Shown piece by piece: positions 29,911 to 37,781 of a stretch of DNA of 64,000 nt; positions within the stretch are counted from its first letter, which is position 1, and each line of letters opens with the position of its first letter. The stretch is from assembly GCF_003932755.1 (NCBI RefSeq), contig NZ_CP024202.1:1488001-1552000 (forward strand), read 5' to 3'. The position numbers and the translations under genes were made by a program. This DNA comes from Methylomicrobium sp. wino1 (GTDB lineage: Bacteria; Pseudomonadota; Gammaproteobacteria; Methylococcales; Methylomonadaceae). A model generated the notes under the pieces. The model saw only the letters and a program-made list of their open reading frames with translations. It was not told where the DNA came from and made no database searches.

Positions 29911-30314
29911 GCCCAAAAAAAAGCGGTTTTCATATAATCACGCATGAAATCCGTCAAGGCTTACCCGAGATAGGTGCGATCAAGTGCGGGTTATTACATC
30001 TATTTATCCAGCATACCTCGGCGTCTTTGGGGATTAATGAAAATGCCGACCCCGATGTCAGAATAGATATGGATGCTTATTTTTCAAAAACGGTCCCGGA
30101 AAATGAACCATATTATCAACATACGCTCGAAGGAAGTGATGATATGCCTGCGCATATAAAAAACATTATGATCGGCTGTCAGTTGACAATACCGGTGGGC
30201 TCGGGGCGGTTGCTGTTAGGAGCATGGCAAGGTATTTATTTATGTGAGCATCGGGAAAATGCCGGTTCGAGAAATATCATTGCGACGATGACGGGCGAGC
30301 CGCTTCATCATTAG
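29883..30314 (+). CDS. YjbQ / UPF0047 family protein
   Basis: A 143-aa protein spanning a complete UPF0047 domain: CGLLHLFIQHTSASLGINEN, DMPAHIKNIMIGCQLTIPV and GTWQGIYL-like GAWQGIYLCEHR near the end. Members have weak thiamine-phosphate synthase activity; the true role is unsettled. The start overlaps the tail of the upstream receiver remnant frame, and no strong ribosome site was seen. Confidence 0.88.
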   Translation: MWIQKRIKISPKKSGFHIITHEIRQGLPEIGAIKCGLLHLFIQHTSASLGINENADPDVRIDMDAYFSKTVPENEPYYQHTLEGSDDMPAHIKNIMIGCQLTIPVGSGRLLLGAWQGIYLCEHRENAGSRNIIATMTGEPLHH

Positions 30315-30436
30315 CAATAAAGATAATGTTTGTTAGTCAAATTTCGACACCTATCAGTCGAGTTATCAGGACATCGTGCAATTTCACAGTAACGTTCATG
30401 AAGGGCCGGTAATCGCCTAGACAAATGTAAGTTCGG

Positions 30437-30505
30437 GAGGTGGATGAGGTACGGTCACTCGCCCGACAGGGCTCCCGGTGCCGAATTTTGATCTACGAGG
30501 GGTAT
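30437..30505 (-). repeat. Truncated chimeric repeat (family-2 arm joined to family-1 end)
   Basis: GAGGTACGGTCACTCGCCCG resembles the family-2 arm (GGTTCGGTAACTCGCC). It is followed by CCGGTGCCGAATTTTGATCT and ACGAGGGGTAT, the family-1 left terminus on the minus strand. Confidence 0.65.
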
Positions 30506-30569
30506 AGCTAAGGGCCGGGTGATGTCTTAACTATAAAATGAATTCATGTCGATTCCATAGGAGTAATGA

Positions 30570-31025
30570 ATGAAAAAAATATTGACGATAATGATGATGG
30601 TGTTTTTTGTTTTTGCCGGGCGCTTAGCCTTGGCCGAGATTGGAGAGATAAAGGATGTTGTGGTTTATCGAAGTCCTTCTTGTGGATGTTGTGGAAAATG
30701 GGTCCAACATCTTAAGGATAATAACTTTAACGTGATTGATAATGTTGTTCATGATGTGGACTCGGTTAAGCGTAAGTATGGGGTTCCCAGTGAGCTGGCT
30801 TCCTGCCATACGGCGATAGTGGGTGATTATGTGATCGAAGGTCATGTGCCTATCGAAGATATCGAAAAACTCTTAAGTTTAAAGGCCGATGTTTCAGGTA
30901 TTGCCGTACCGGGTATGCCGGTCGGGACGCCGGGTATGGAAATGGGCGATCGAAAAGACGCCTATAAAGTCATTGCTTTCGATAAGGAAGGCCGCAAGCA
31001 GGTCTTTAGTGTGCACGAAGAATAA
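30570..31025 (+). CDS. DUF411 family periplasmic metal-binding protein
   Basis: A 151-aa protein with a signal peptide ending near ALAE (about 23). A thioredoxin-like DUF411 domain follows, with the cysteine-rich VYRSPSCGCCGKWVQHL and later LASCHTAIVGDYVIEGHVP. The C-terminal part is Met- and Gly-rich (GMPVGTPGMEMGDRKD). DUF411 proteins are often encoded with copper-resistance or copper-trafficking genes. Here the nearest large locus is pmoCAB, about 1.9 kb downstream, whose product needs copper; a link is inference only. Confidence 0.85.
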   Translation: MKKILTIMMMVFFVFAGRLALAEIGEIKDVVVYRSPSCGCCGKWVQHLKDNNFNVIDNVVHDVDSVKRKYGVPSELASCHTAIVGDYVIEGHVPIEDIEKLLSLKADVSGIAVPGMPVGTPGMEMGDRKDAYKVIAFDKEGRKQVFSVHEE

Positions 31026-31147
31026 GAATAGTTTAAATTTAAGCGCCGGGAGGTCAAGAGTGCCTTGAACCCAGCGCCTAAATTATCTGAGTAATCGTGA
31101 ATATAGCCAATAGGCTATGGAATTTAGGGCAGGGGAAAAATCGGCTT

Positions 31148-31180
31148 AAAAAATGCCCTCATATCGAGGGCATTTTTTTT
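31148..31180 (+). terminator. Rho-independent terminator
   Basis: ATGCCCTC and GAGGGCAT form an 8-bp stem around a 5-base loop (31153-31173), followed by eight T residues. It lies about 125 bp after the DUF411 stop, downstream of a degenerate repeat (about 31066-31135) containing CCTAAATTATCTG and GGCTATGGAATTTAGG. Confidence 0.85.
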
Positions 31181-31380
31181 GGCTATGTTTACGTTAATAG
31201 TTGGCGTCACTCCAACATGGATTGCCGGGGCTAGAGGTCATGGATAATGAAGGGCTTTCTCGTCATTGTGGCATGGATCCGGGCAATCCCTACCGGGATG
31301 AAGCTTTCGATGTCTTTTCAATTACAAACGAGAACATAGCCATTTTTTTGCATTAATGGGTTTGAGAATGCGCTTATCGT

Positions 31381-31818
31381 TTATAGCTCGTCAATGCCGG
31401 ATAGTCCGTCAACCGACCAGTTATCAGTATTCAAAATGCCTGATTGATCATCGCCTTTTTTGTATTTAATCCGGCAAGCATATCTTCGAGTGATGCTTGC
31501 CGTGTCCGGACCTGTTATTTCAACTTCTGCATTGATGACATATTGGTAGTTGCCGATACCCCACGCATTAAGCGGCTGTGCCGAAAAAAATACCGAATAT
31601 TTACTATCAAGCTCATCCTTTATATAGTTGTTACAGAAGGTAAAGGCAAGATCGGTCATTTCATTGGAAATGCTTTCTAGATCACCGATATCTTGTGAGT
31701 CAACGAGAAAAAGGTCGGAACTGGCCACTTTGTGCACAAATGGCATGATGGCTTCGCGCTGAAATAATATAAGTCCGATAAAGCCGATGATAATAAACAA
31801 GAATTTAAAATTTTTCAT
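31381..31818 (-). CDS. Hypothetical membrane-anchored protein
   Basis: A 145-aa protein with an N-terminal helix (FLFIIIGFIGLILF) that is a signal anchor, then a soluble domain with two cysteines (FTFCNNY and RYACRIKY). A mixed alpha/beta pattern includes NYQYVINAEVEITGPDTASI. No family was recognised. It points away from the pmo operon, so the region between is divergent. Confidence 0.6.
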   Translation of the reverse strand: MKNFKFLFIIIGFIGLILFQREAIMPFVHKVASSDLFLVDSQDIGDLESISNEMTDLAFTFCNNYIKDELDSKYSVFFSAQPLNAWGIGNYQYVINAEVEITGPDTASITRRYACRIKYKKGDDQSGILNTDNWSVDGLSGIDEL

Positions 31819-32805
31819 TGTTGTTTTTTTGTATATGGGTTTGTGAACACAAATGAGATTCTAACAGAATTCAGAATGCAGGAAACTCAATTTGTTAAAT
31901 TGAAAAGTATTGTAATTTTAGACTGTTGGCGCAAAAGAGTGATTTGTGTTTTTAATTCGTTTGGTAAAGTAAAGTGGTTGATGTAAGTCGATTAAGAAGG
32001 TTTGATAATAATGCCTAATAATCACTGTACATTTGTATCAGGCGTAATGCTTGAGTCAATAGATAGCTAATGACTTGCTCATTAGGCTATAAGCCTTGAA
32101 TTTTAATAAAGCTGTCACCGAAGAAGACGACACGATGACTTTAAAGGAAAGCCATATGTTGGGGAGACAATCCTTGTGTAAGTATTCACTACCCTCTCTC
32201 TTTGAAAGAACAACTGCATGGATGCAGGAGCGCAGAACAGAGAAATGCTCCTGCATTGGTGCATTTACATAATGATTTGTCATATTGGCATGGATTGCCG
32301 AAATCCAGGGCATGAATGCGGCGCTAAGCATGGTCATCCCTGGCTCTGAATTCCGACAATCCCTGTCGGAATGGTGCGTTTTCCTGTTATGAATCCCCCT
32401 TCTTTTTTCAGTTCCTCTTTTTCAAAGGGGGCGGCCAATTTACCAGTTTTTTTAGGGCAAGGAAGTCTAAATAAATACTTTTTTGCCCGTTTTCTACATT
32501 GCGAAAACAGGTGCATAGCTTAGCATGTCGCTTTTGAGCGCCTTGAATGCGAACCATAATCATGGTGTCGTTTGCGTAGAATATTTCATGCTCGTTCCTT
32601 AATTTAGGTTATACATCTCTCGCTAGCGAGTTGCTTATCAATAAGTTATTGGCGTCTTATGATTCGGAATGGAATCAAAATAAATCTAAAGATTAGATAT
32701 TTTTAACGGATGATGGATAAAAGAATAAGGGCTAGAGGATAAGTGAGAAATAGCGTGGATACGGATTGGCTAATTGATAGCGTACTAGATTAGTTATAAA
32801 TTATG
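31819..32805. other. AT-rich gap upstream of pmoC, no gene
   Basis: Just under 1 kb with no convincing coding frame. A decayed repeat at about 32278-32370 (GGCATGGATTGCCGAAATCC) resembles 3262-3330. Bases 32515-32609 (GCCTTGAATGCGAA, TATTTCATGCTCGTT) have a related stretch downstream of pmoB at about 36670-36762. The region is likely to hold upstream regulatory sites for pmoCAB, but none can be defined. Confidence 0.55.
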
Positions 32806-32833
32806 TTGACAAGCCTTTTCGAAATGATAAACT
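32806..32833 (+). promoter_or_regulatory. Putative sigma-70 promoter of pmoCAB
   Basis: A perfect -35 TTGACA (32806-32811) is followed, after 16 bp, by TAAACT (32828-32833) as the -10. Transcription would start near 32840, leaving a leader of about 95 bases. The leader ends in the strong ribosome site AGGAGGT (32924-32930). A weak GC hairpin (AACCGCC, CTTC, GGGGTT at 32894-32910) followed by T-rich sequence lies within the leader. Confidence 0.65.
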
Positions 32834-32934
32834 GAGCAGCACCAAATTGGACTGGTAGAGCTTGAATAAAGCGTTAAAGGGAAGTTCTAAAGCAACCGCC
32901 CTTCGGGGTTTTATAAATTTTTTAGGAGGTAGAA

Positions 32935-33687
32935 ATGGCTGCTACAACTGAGTCAGTTAAAGCTGATGCTGCAGAAGCACCACTTTTGAACAAAAAAAAT
33001 ATGATTGCCGGTGCAGCTCTGTACTGTGTTTTCTATGCTTGGGTTCGTTGGTATGAAGGTGTTTATGGTTGGTCCGCCGGCCTGGATTCGTTCGCACCTG
33101 AATTCGAAACTTACTGGATGAACTTCCTGTACATCGAAATGGTACTGGAAGTATTAACAGCTTCTGTATTGTGGGGCTACATCTGGAAAAGTCGTGATCG
33201 TAAAGTGATGTCAATCACTCCGCGTGAAGAGTTGAGAAGACATTTTACTCACTGGACATGGTTGATGATGTACGGCATCGCGATCTACTTCGGTGCTAGC
33301 TACTTCACAGAGCAAGACGGTACATGGCATCAAACCATCGTGCGTGATACTGACTTCACTCCAAGTCATATCATTGAGTTCTACTTGAGCTACCCAATCT
33401 ACATCATCACTGGTGGCGCTTCTTTCTTGTATGCTAAAACAAGACTTCCATCTTACCAACAAGGTCTGTCTCTGCAATATCTAGTTGTTGTTGTAGGTCC
33501 GTTCATGATCCTGCCAAACGTTGGTTTGAACGAATGGGGTCATACTTTCTGGTTTATGGAAGAATTGTTTGTTGCTCCTCTGCACTATGGCTTCGTCTTC
33601 TTCGGATGGTCTGCCTTGGGTGTATTGGGTGTAATCAACATCGAACTGGGCGCTTTGTCCAAGTTGCTGAAAAAAGACCTGGCTTAA
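32935..33687 (+). CDS. pmoC: Particulate methane monooxygenase subunit C
   Basis: A 250-aa inner-membrane subunit of the enzyme that oxidises methane to methanol. Asp128 and His132 in EQDGTWHQ and His145 in DFTPSHIIEFY match the conserved Asp-His-His metal site of PmoC (Asp156, His160, His173 in Methylococcus capsulatus). About five to six membrane helices are visible, and the cytoplasmic N-terminus is Ala- and Glu-rich. A strong AGGAGGT site lies 4 bases before the ATG. Codon use is visibly biased, as expected of a very highly expressed gene. It is the first gene of the operon. Confidence 0.98.
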   Translation: MAATTESVKADAAEAPLLNKKNMIAGAALYCVFYAWVRWYEGVYGWSAGLDSFAPEFETYWMNFLYIEMVLEVLTASVLWGYIWKSRDRKVMSITPREELRRHFTHWTWLMMYGIAIYFGASYFTEQDGTWHQTIVRDTDFTPSHIIEFYLSYPIYIITGGASFLYAKTRLPSYQQGLSLQYLVVVVGPFMILPNVGLNEWGHTFWFMEELFVAPLHYGFVFFGWSALGVLGVINIELGALSKLLKKDLA

Positions 33688-33719
33688 TCGCTTAAGTCTT
33701 GAAAAAAACTATCTCCTGG

Positions 33720-33745
33720 TCGCTTCTTCTTTGTCGAAGAAGCGA
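33720..33745 (+). other. Intercistronic hairpin between pmoC and pmoA
   Basis: TCGCTTCTTC pairs perfectly with GAAGAAGCGA around a 6-base loop. There is no T-run after it, so it is more likely an mRNA processing or stability element than a terminator. Confidence 0.7.
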
Positions 33746-33800
33746 TTCAGAAAATAGTAAAAATAAATAATAATTTTTAAATCCTTTAGGAGGTAAGCTA

Positions 33801-34544
33801 ATGAGCGCATCTCAATCAGCTGTTCGTTCACGCGCAGAAGCTGTCAAAGTTTCTCGTACGTTCGACTACATGATTCTCTTTACGGCGTTTTTTGTTGTTC
33901 TCGGTGGTTATCATATCCACTATATGTTGACTGGCGGTGACTGGGATTTCTGGACCGATTGGAAAGATAGACGTCTATGGGTAACTGTAGCGCCAATCGT
34001 TTCAATTACTTTCCCAGCTGCGGTTCAAGCTGTGCTTTGGTGGCGCTATCGCATCGCTTGGGGTGCAACTTTGTGTATCTTGGGTCTGTTACTCGGTGAG
34101 TGGATCAACAGATACTTCAACTTCTGGGGATGGACATACTTCCCAGTTAACTTCGTTTTCCCATCTAACCTGATGCCAGGTGCGATCGTATTGGACGTCA
34201 TCCTGATGCTTTCTAACAGCATGACTCTGACTGCGGTTGTCGGTGGTTTAGCTTATGGCTTACTGTTCTATCCAGGTAACTGGCCAATCATTGCTCCATT
34301 ACATGTTCCTGTTGAATATAACGGCATGATGATGACTCTGGCTGACCTTCAAGGTTACCACTACGTTAGAACCGGTACTCCTGAGTACATTCGTATGGTT
34401 GAAAAAGGTACACTGAGAACATTCGGTAAAGACGTTGCTCCAGTATCAGCGTTCTTCTCTGGTTTCGTAAGTATCTTGATTTACTTCTTGTGGCACTTCT
34501 TCGGAAGCTGGTTCGGAAGTGAAAAATTTGTACAAGGTTCTTGA
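33801..34544 (+). CDS. pmoA: Particulate methane monooxygenase subunit A
   Basis: A 247-aa membrane subunit, the same length as in Methylococcus capsulatus and the standard phylogenetic marker for methanotrophs. GGDWDFWTDWKDRRLW corresponds to the region of the widely used A189 primer site, and NFWGWTYFPVNFVFPS and EYNGMMMTLADLQGYHYVRT are hallmark stretches. About seven helices are expected. An AGGAGGT site precedes the ATG. The sequence type is clearly PmoA rather than AmoA. Confidence 0.98.
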   Translation: MSASQSAVRSRAEAVKVSRTFDYMILFTAFFVVLGGYHIHYMLTGGDWDFWTDWKDRRLWVTVAPIVSITFPAAVQAVLWWRYRIAWGATLCILGLLLGEWINRYFNFWGWTYFPVNFVFPSNLMPGAIVLDVILMLSNSMTLTAVVGGLAYGLLFYPGNWPIIAPLHVPVEYNGMMMTLADLQGYHYVRTGTPEYIRMVEKGTLRTFGKDVAPVSAFFSGFVSILIYFLWHFFGSWFGSEKFVQGS

Positions 34545-34569
34545 TACAAACTTAATAATCAAAAAACCG

Positions 34570-34594
34570 CGGTATATTCATTTCGAATCTACCG
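34570..34594 (+). other. Intercistronic hairpin between pmoA and pmoB
   Basis: CGGTATATTC pairs with GAATCTACCG (one mismatch) around a 5-base loop. As with the pmoC-pmoA hairpin, no T-run follows. Confidence 0.6.
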
Positions 34595-34637
34595 GATGCT
34601 TATAAAACTATTAATTCTCTGTAATAGAGGAGGATAT

Positions 34638-35882
34638 ATGAAAATAATAAAAGACAAAGTTGCTAAATTGTCCTTTGTCGCACTGCTGGTATCTGTAACG
34701 GCAGCGATGTTTTACACTCCGACAGCATCTGCTCATGGTGAGAAATCACAGGCGGCGTTCATGCGTATGCGGACCATTCACTGGTTCGACTTGAACTGGT
34801 CTAAAGACCAAGTTTCTGTCAATGAAACCATGTCAATTTCTGGTAAATTCCACGTTTTCGCGGGATGGCCGGAAACTGTCGATAAACCAGAAGTTGCTTT
34901 CTTGAACATCGGTATTCCTGGTCCTGTATTTATTCGTGCAGGTTCTTGGATCGGTGGTCAGCTGGTTCCTCGTTCAGTAACGTTGGAACTTGGCGAAACT
35001 TATGAATTCAAAGTTTTGTTGAAAGCACGTCGTCCAGGTGACTGGCACGTTCACACTATGATGAACGTTGAAGGCGGGGGTCCAATCATTGGTCCAGGTA
35101 AATGGGTAACCATTACTGGTTCAATGGGTAGTTTCAAAAACCCAATCACTACATTGACTGGTGAAACTATTGATCTGGAAACTTATGCATTAGACAATGT
35201 ATACGGATGGCATTTGTTCTGGTACGTTTTGGGTGTTGCTTGGATGGTATACTGGTGTCGCAAGCCTGTATTCATTCCACGCAGAATAGCTGTTGATGCT
35301 GGTAAAGCGGATTCTTTGATCACACCAACTGACAAAAAAGTTGGTATGGCTTTCGCTGCCGGTACTATGGCAATCGTTGCTATCTCAATGGGTCAAACCA
35401 ACGAGAAGTATCCTGTTACGACTCCATTGCAAGCAGGTTTGATGCGCGGTATTAAATCTTTAGATCTTCCACAGCCTACAGTTTCTGTGAAAGTTATTGA
35501 TGCTTCTTACCGTGTACCAGGTCGTGCAATGCAAATGACTTTGGAAGTCACTAATAACGGTGATTCTGCAGTTCGTTTGGCTGAGTTCAACACGGCTTCT
35601 GTTCGTTTCTTGGATGCTGATGTATACGAAGACGATACTAACTATCCAGATGACTTGTTAGCTGAAGAAGGTTTGACTGTTAGCGATAACAGCCCGCTTG
35701 CTCCAGGTGAAACAAGAACTATTGACGTTACTGCTTCTGACGCAGCATGGGAAGTTTACCGTTTAGCTGACTTGATCTACGATCCGGACAGCCGTTTCGC
35801 GGGTCTGTTGTTCTTCATCGACGAAGACGGCAACCGTCAAATGACAATGGTAGATGCTCCATTGATCCCAACATTCATCTAA
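34638..35882 (+). CDS. pmoB: Particulate methane monooxygenase subunit B
   Basis: A 414-aa subunit with two periplasmic cupredoxin-like domains joined by two membrane helices (about 185-205 and 235-255). A signal peptide ends at ASA, leaving His33 as the mature N-terminus. His33, His137 and His139 (DWHVHTMMNVEG) are the copper ligands known from crystal structures, with numbering identical to Methylococcus capsulatus. The start at 34638 is chosen because GAGGAGGATAT lies directly before it and the product then has the family length; an upstream ATG at 34596 adds 14 unrelated residues. Confidence 0.98.
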   Translation: MKIIKDKVAKLSFVALLVSVTAAMFYTPTASAHGEKSQAAFMRMRTIHWFDLNWSKDQVSVNETMSISGKFHVFAGWPETVDKPEVAFLNIGIPGPVFIRAGSWIGGQLVPRSVTLELGETYEFKVLLKARRPGDWHVHTMMNVEGGGPIIGPGKWVTITGSMGSFKNPITTLTGETIDLETYALDNVYGWHLFWYVLGVAWMVYWCRKPVFIPRRIAVDAGKADSLITPTDKKVGMAFAAGTMAIVAISMGQTNEKYPVTTPLQAGLMRGIKSLDLPQPTVSVKVIDASYRVPGRAMQMTLEVTNNGDSAVRLAEFNTASVRFLDADVYEDDTNYPDDLLAEEGLTVSDNSPLAPGETRTIDVTASDAAWEVYRLADLIYDPDSRFAGLLFFIDEDGNRQMTMVDAPLIPTFI

Positions 35883-35927
35883 TGAATAGCTTGGTCTAGT
35901 TACAAACAAGACTAAGTAGGGTTGAAG

Positions 35928-35961
35928 AGCCTCCGTGCTGGAAAGCACGGGGGCTTTTTTA
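35928..35961 (+). terminator. Rho-independent terminator of pmoCAB
   Basis: GCCTCCGTGCT pairs with AGCACGGGGGC (one G-T pair) around GGAA, followed by six T residues. It lies 46 bp after the pmoB stop. Confidence 0.9.
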
Positions 35962-37008
35962 CGTGTGTTGTTATCGTATTAGCTAATAGTTTTTTTGGTT
36001 TGATTACGCAAGCAAGCAGCTAGCAATTAATTGGCAAATACAATGGAGAATTGAGTCGATTAGGGGAATTTTATCGTTCCCACGTCAGGCGTCACTGCCA
36101 TTAGGTTAAGCGCTTTTTTTCGTTCGCCCTGAGCCCTTCGGCTGCGCTCAGGTGAGCCTTGTCGAAGGGATTGCCACGAACGGCTGACTTAATGACATTG
36201 TCCAGTCGTGGGGGTGGCGAGTCTAGGGTGCTCCAGCGTCCACCAGTAGCGACAGAAAACAGGGGGATAAATCGCAATTTAGGCCGGGATTTAAAATGCT
36301 CGCCCAATTGGAAAATCCGCGCATGCTTCGAAAAGCCCGGCGCGAACGGATTTCACGCGCTCCAGTTGATTTTTTTTAGGATAATTAAGCCTGGGTGAGC
36401 TTGGATTGGAAAGCCAAAGTCAGGTATCTCTTTTAAAAGACGCCGTGAGCTCAGCGTCTAAATAATGCAAGATAGTTAACCGTAGTCAATGAGCTGTAAA
36501 AGTTAGGTGATGGGCTTCTTTCGGAGTTATCAGGTGCCGTCTTAGCCCTTAGGAGGGTGCATTTGATAAGTTTTAGGTAACCGACGGTTTTTTACCCGTC
36601 TTCTGTCTTACCTATATGGGTGAGGGTGTGGGCGGGAGCGGGAGCTTTGAAAAAAACAGTTATATAGCAAAGCTTAAGGCCTGTTTGCGGGCCTTGAATA
36701 CGAATAAAAAAACAACGCCAGTTACCTAGCTTATTTCATACTCGTTACTTGGAATATAGGATTTTATTATCCCGGGCTGAGGCTAAATAATAGTAGGGTG
36801 GTGAGCGCTAAGGGCTATTTGACGAATGTAAATAAAAAAAGTATCAAACGAAACTAAAGGGACGGGATGGTGACGGGGAGGCGTCCAGCAATAGCGCGGA
36901 TGAACAAATGAATTGGAGTTGAGGCGAAGCGATTAAATATGGGTTTGAGAGGATAGATAATATGAACCCAGCTCATTAGAAAATAAGCTAGGTTCATAAA
37001 ATTAAAGC
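35962..37008. other. Repeat-rich gap downstream of pmoB
   Basis: No gene of normal size was found. A palindromic repeat at 36121-36175 (TTCGCCCTGAGCCCTTCGGC, then CTTGTCGAAGGGATT) is of a type widespread in proteobacterial genomes. Bases 36440-36520 are a decayed copy of the nested family-1 palindrome. A stretch at 36670-36762 resembles 32515-32609 upstream of pmoC. An inverted repeat TGAACC(C)AGCT to AGCT(A)GGTTCA lies at 36963-36997. Confidence 0.6.
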
Positions 37009-37125
37009 TTACAATCTAATAGTTGTATTTTCAACTTTTTGTTTGGAGCTATCAGGATCGTCCAGGCAACCTGTTAAACCAACGATCATTAATGCCATAG
37101 CTAAAAGTGATAAAACTTTTTTCAT
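37009..37125 (-). CDS. Tiny lipoprotein, 38 aa
   Basis: The product is MKKVLSLLAMALMIVGLTGC followed by an 18-residue tail starting LDDPDSS and ending TIRL. It has a positively charged start, a hydrophobic core and a perfect lipobox LTGC with Cys20; Asp22 after LD may affect sorting. A strong ribosome site (GGAGG, 6 bases before the ATG) supports translation. The short polar tail resembles no family I recognise. An AT-rich region upstream could hold its promoter. Confidence 0.75.
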   Translation of the reverse strand: MKKVLSLLAMALMIVGLTGCLDDPDSSKQKVENTTIRL

Positions 37126-37647
37126 ACTATCCTCCAAAAGAATTTATTTTTATATTAATAAAATTACAGTACTAAATGCTTAGCACGGTATTTTTATATC
37201 ATGGCAAAAATTTCTATGCAACATTTAAATTAAAATGATCGTAGATGAAGTAAATGATATTGTTAGGATAAATGTTAAAAAAACAGGATGTTGCGTTGAT
37301 AAGTTATTGTTCTAAAATATAAAAAAGTATTGGTGGTTGAGACAATATTTGCTTGGGTTATTCGAATGGCTTGATCATAAATCACGTAACAGTTTGCGAA
37401 GGCGTTTAAACTTAAGAATGGATGAGTAGCCATGCTGCGATAACCGGATTGGTCAGGGAGGAGGGTGACACATGACGCAGACTTAAAAAAACTCATTTCG
37501 CCTGATATTGGCGGAATCCAGGATCAGGGATGGCAATGATTAGCTTCATCCATGTAGCCTGGATACCGGTAATCTATAGCCACCGTAATGCATTTTCTGA
37601 ATTCATTACATCCTTGTAAGTCAGCAATTGCCGAGGAGTAAAAATCG

Positions 37648-37752
37648 ACAAGCGCCATGGAAGGCGTGAATGTCGATTTTGCAGGAGCAAAAATCGACCT
37701 AGTACCCCGGCTCCTCTTTAAACGCTACCGAAATTTGAAGTGCGAAAGGTAT
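37648..37752 (+). repeat. Family-1 MITE-like element, right part (copy E)
   Basis: The right terminus ACCGAAATTTGAAGTGCGAA with AGGTAT is intact, preceded by a GTCGATTTTGCAGGAGC hairpin module and CACCCCGG-like ACCCCGG. The left terminus is missing; upstream sequence (37590-37645) is shared with 25436-25475. Confidence 0.75.
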
Positions 37753-37781
37753 AGTCCAACCGCAAAGACAAAGGCTTGTCA

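Noticed and set aside
33211-33477. Reverse frame inside pmoC
   Set aside because: Shadow of pmoC, whose ligands and length are unambiguous.
36159-36398. 79-codon frame downstream of pmoB
   Set aside because: It overlaps a widespread palindromic repeat and has no ribosome site.
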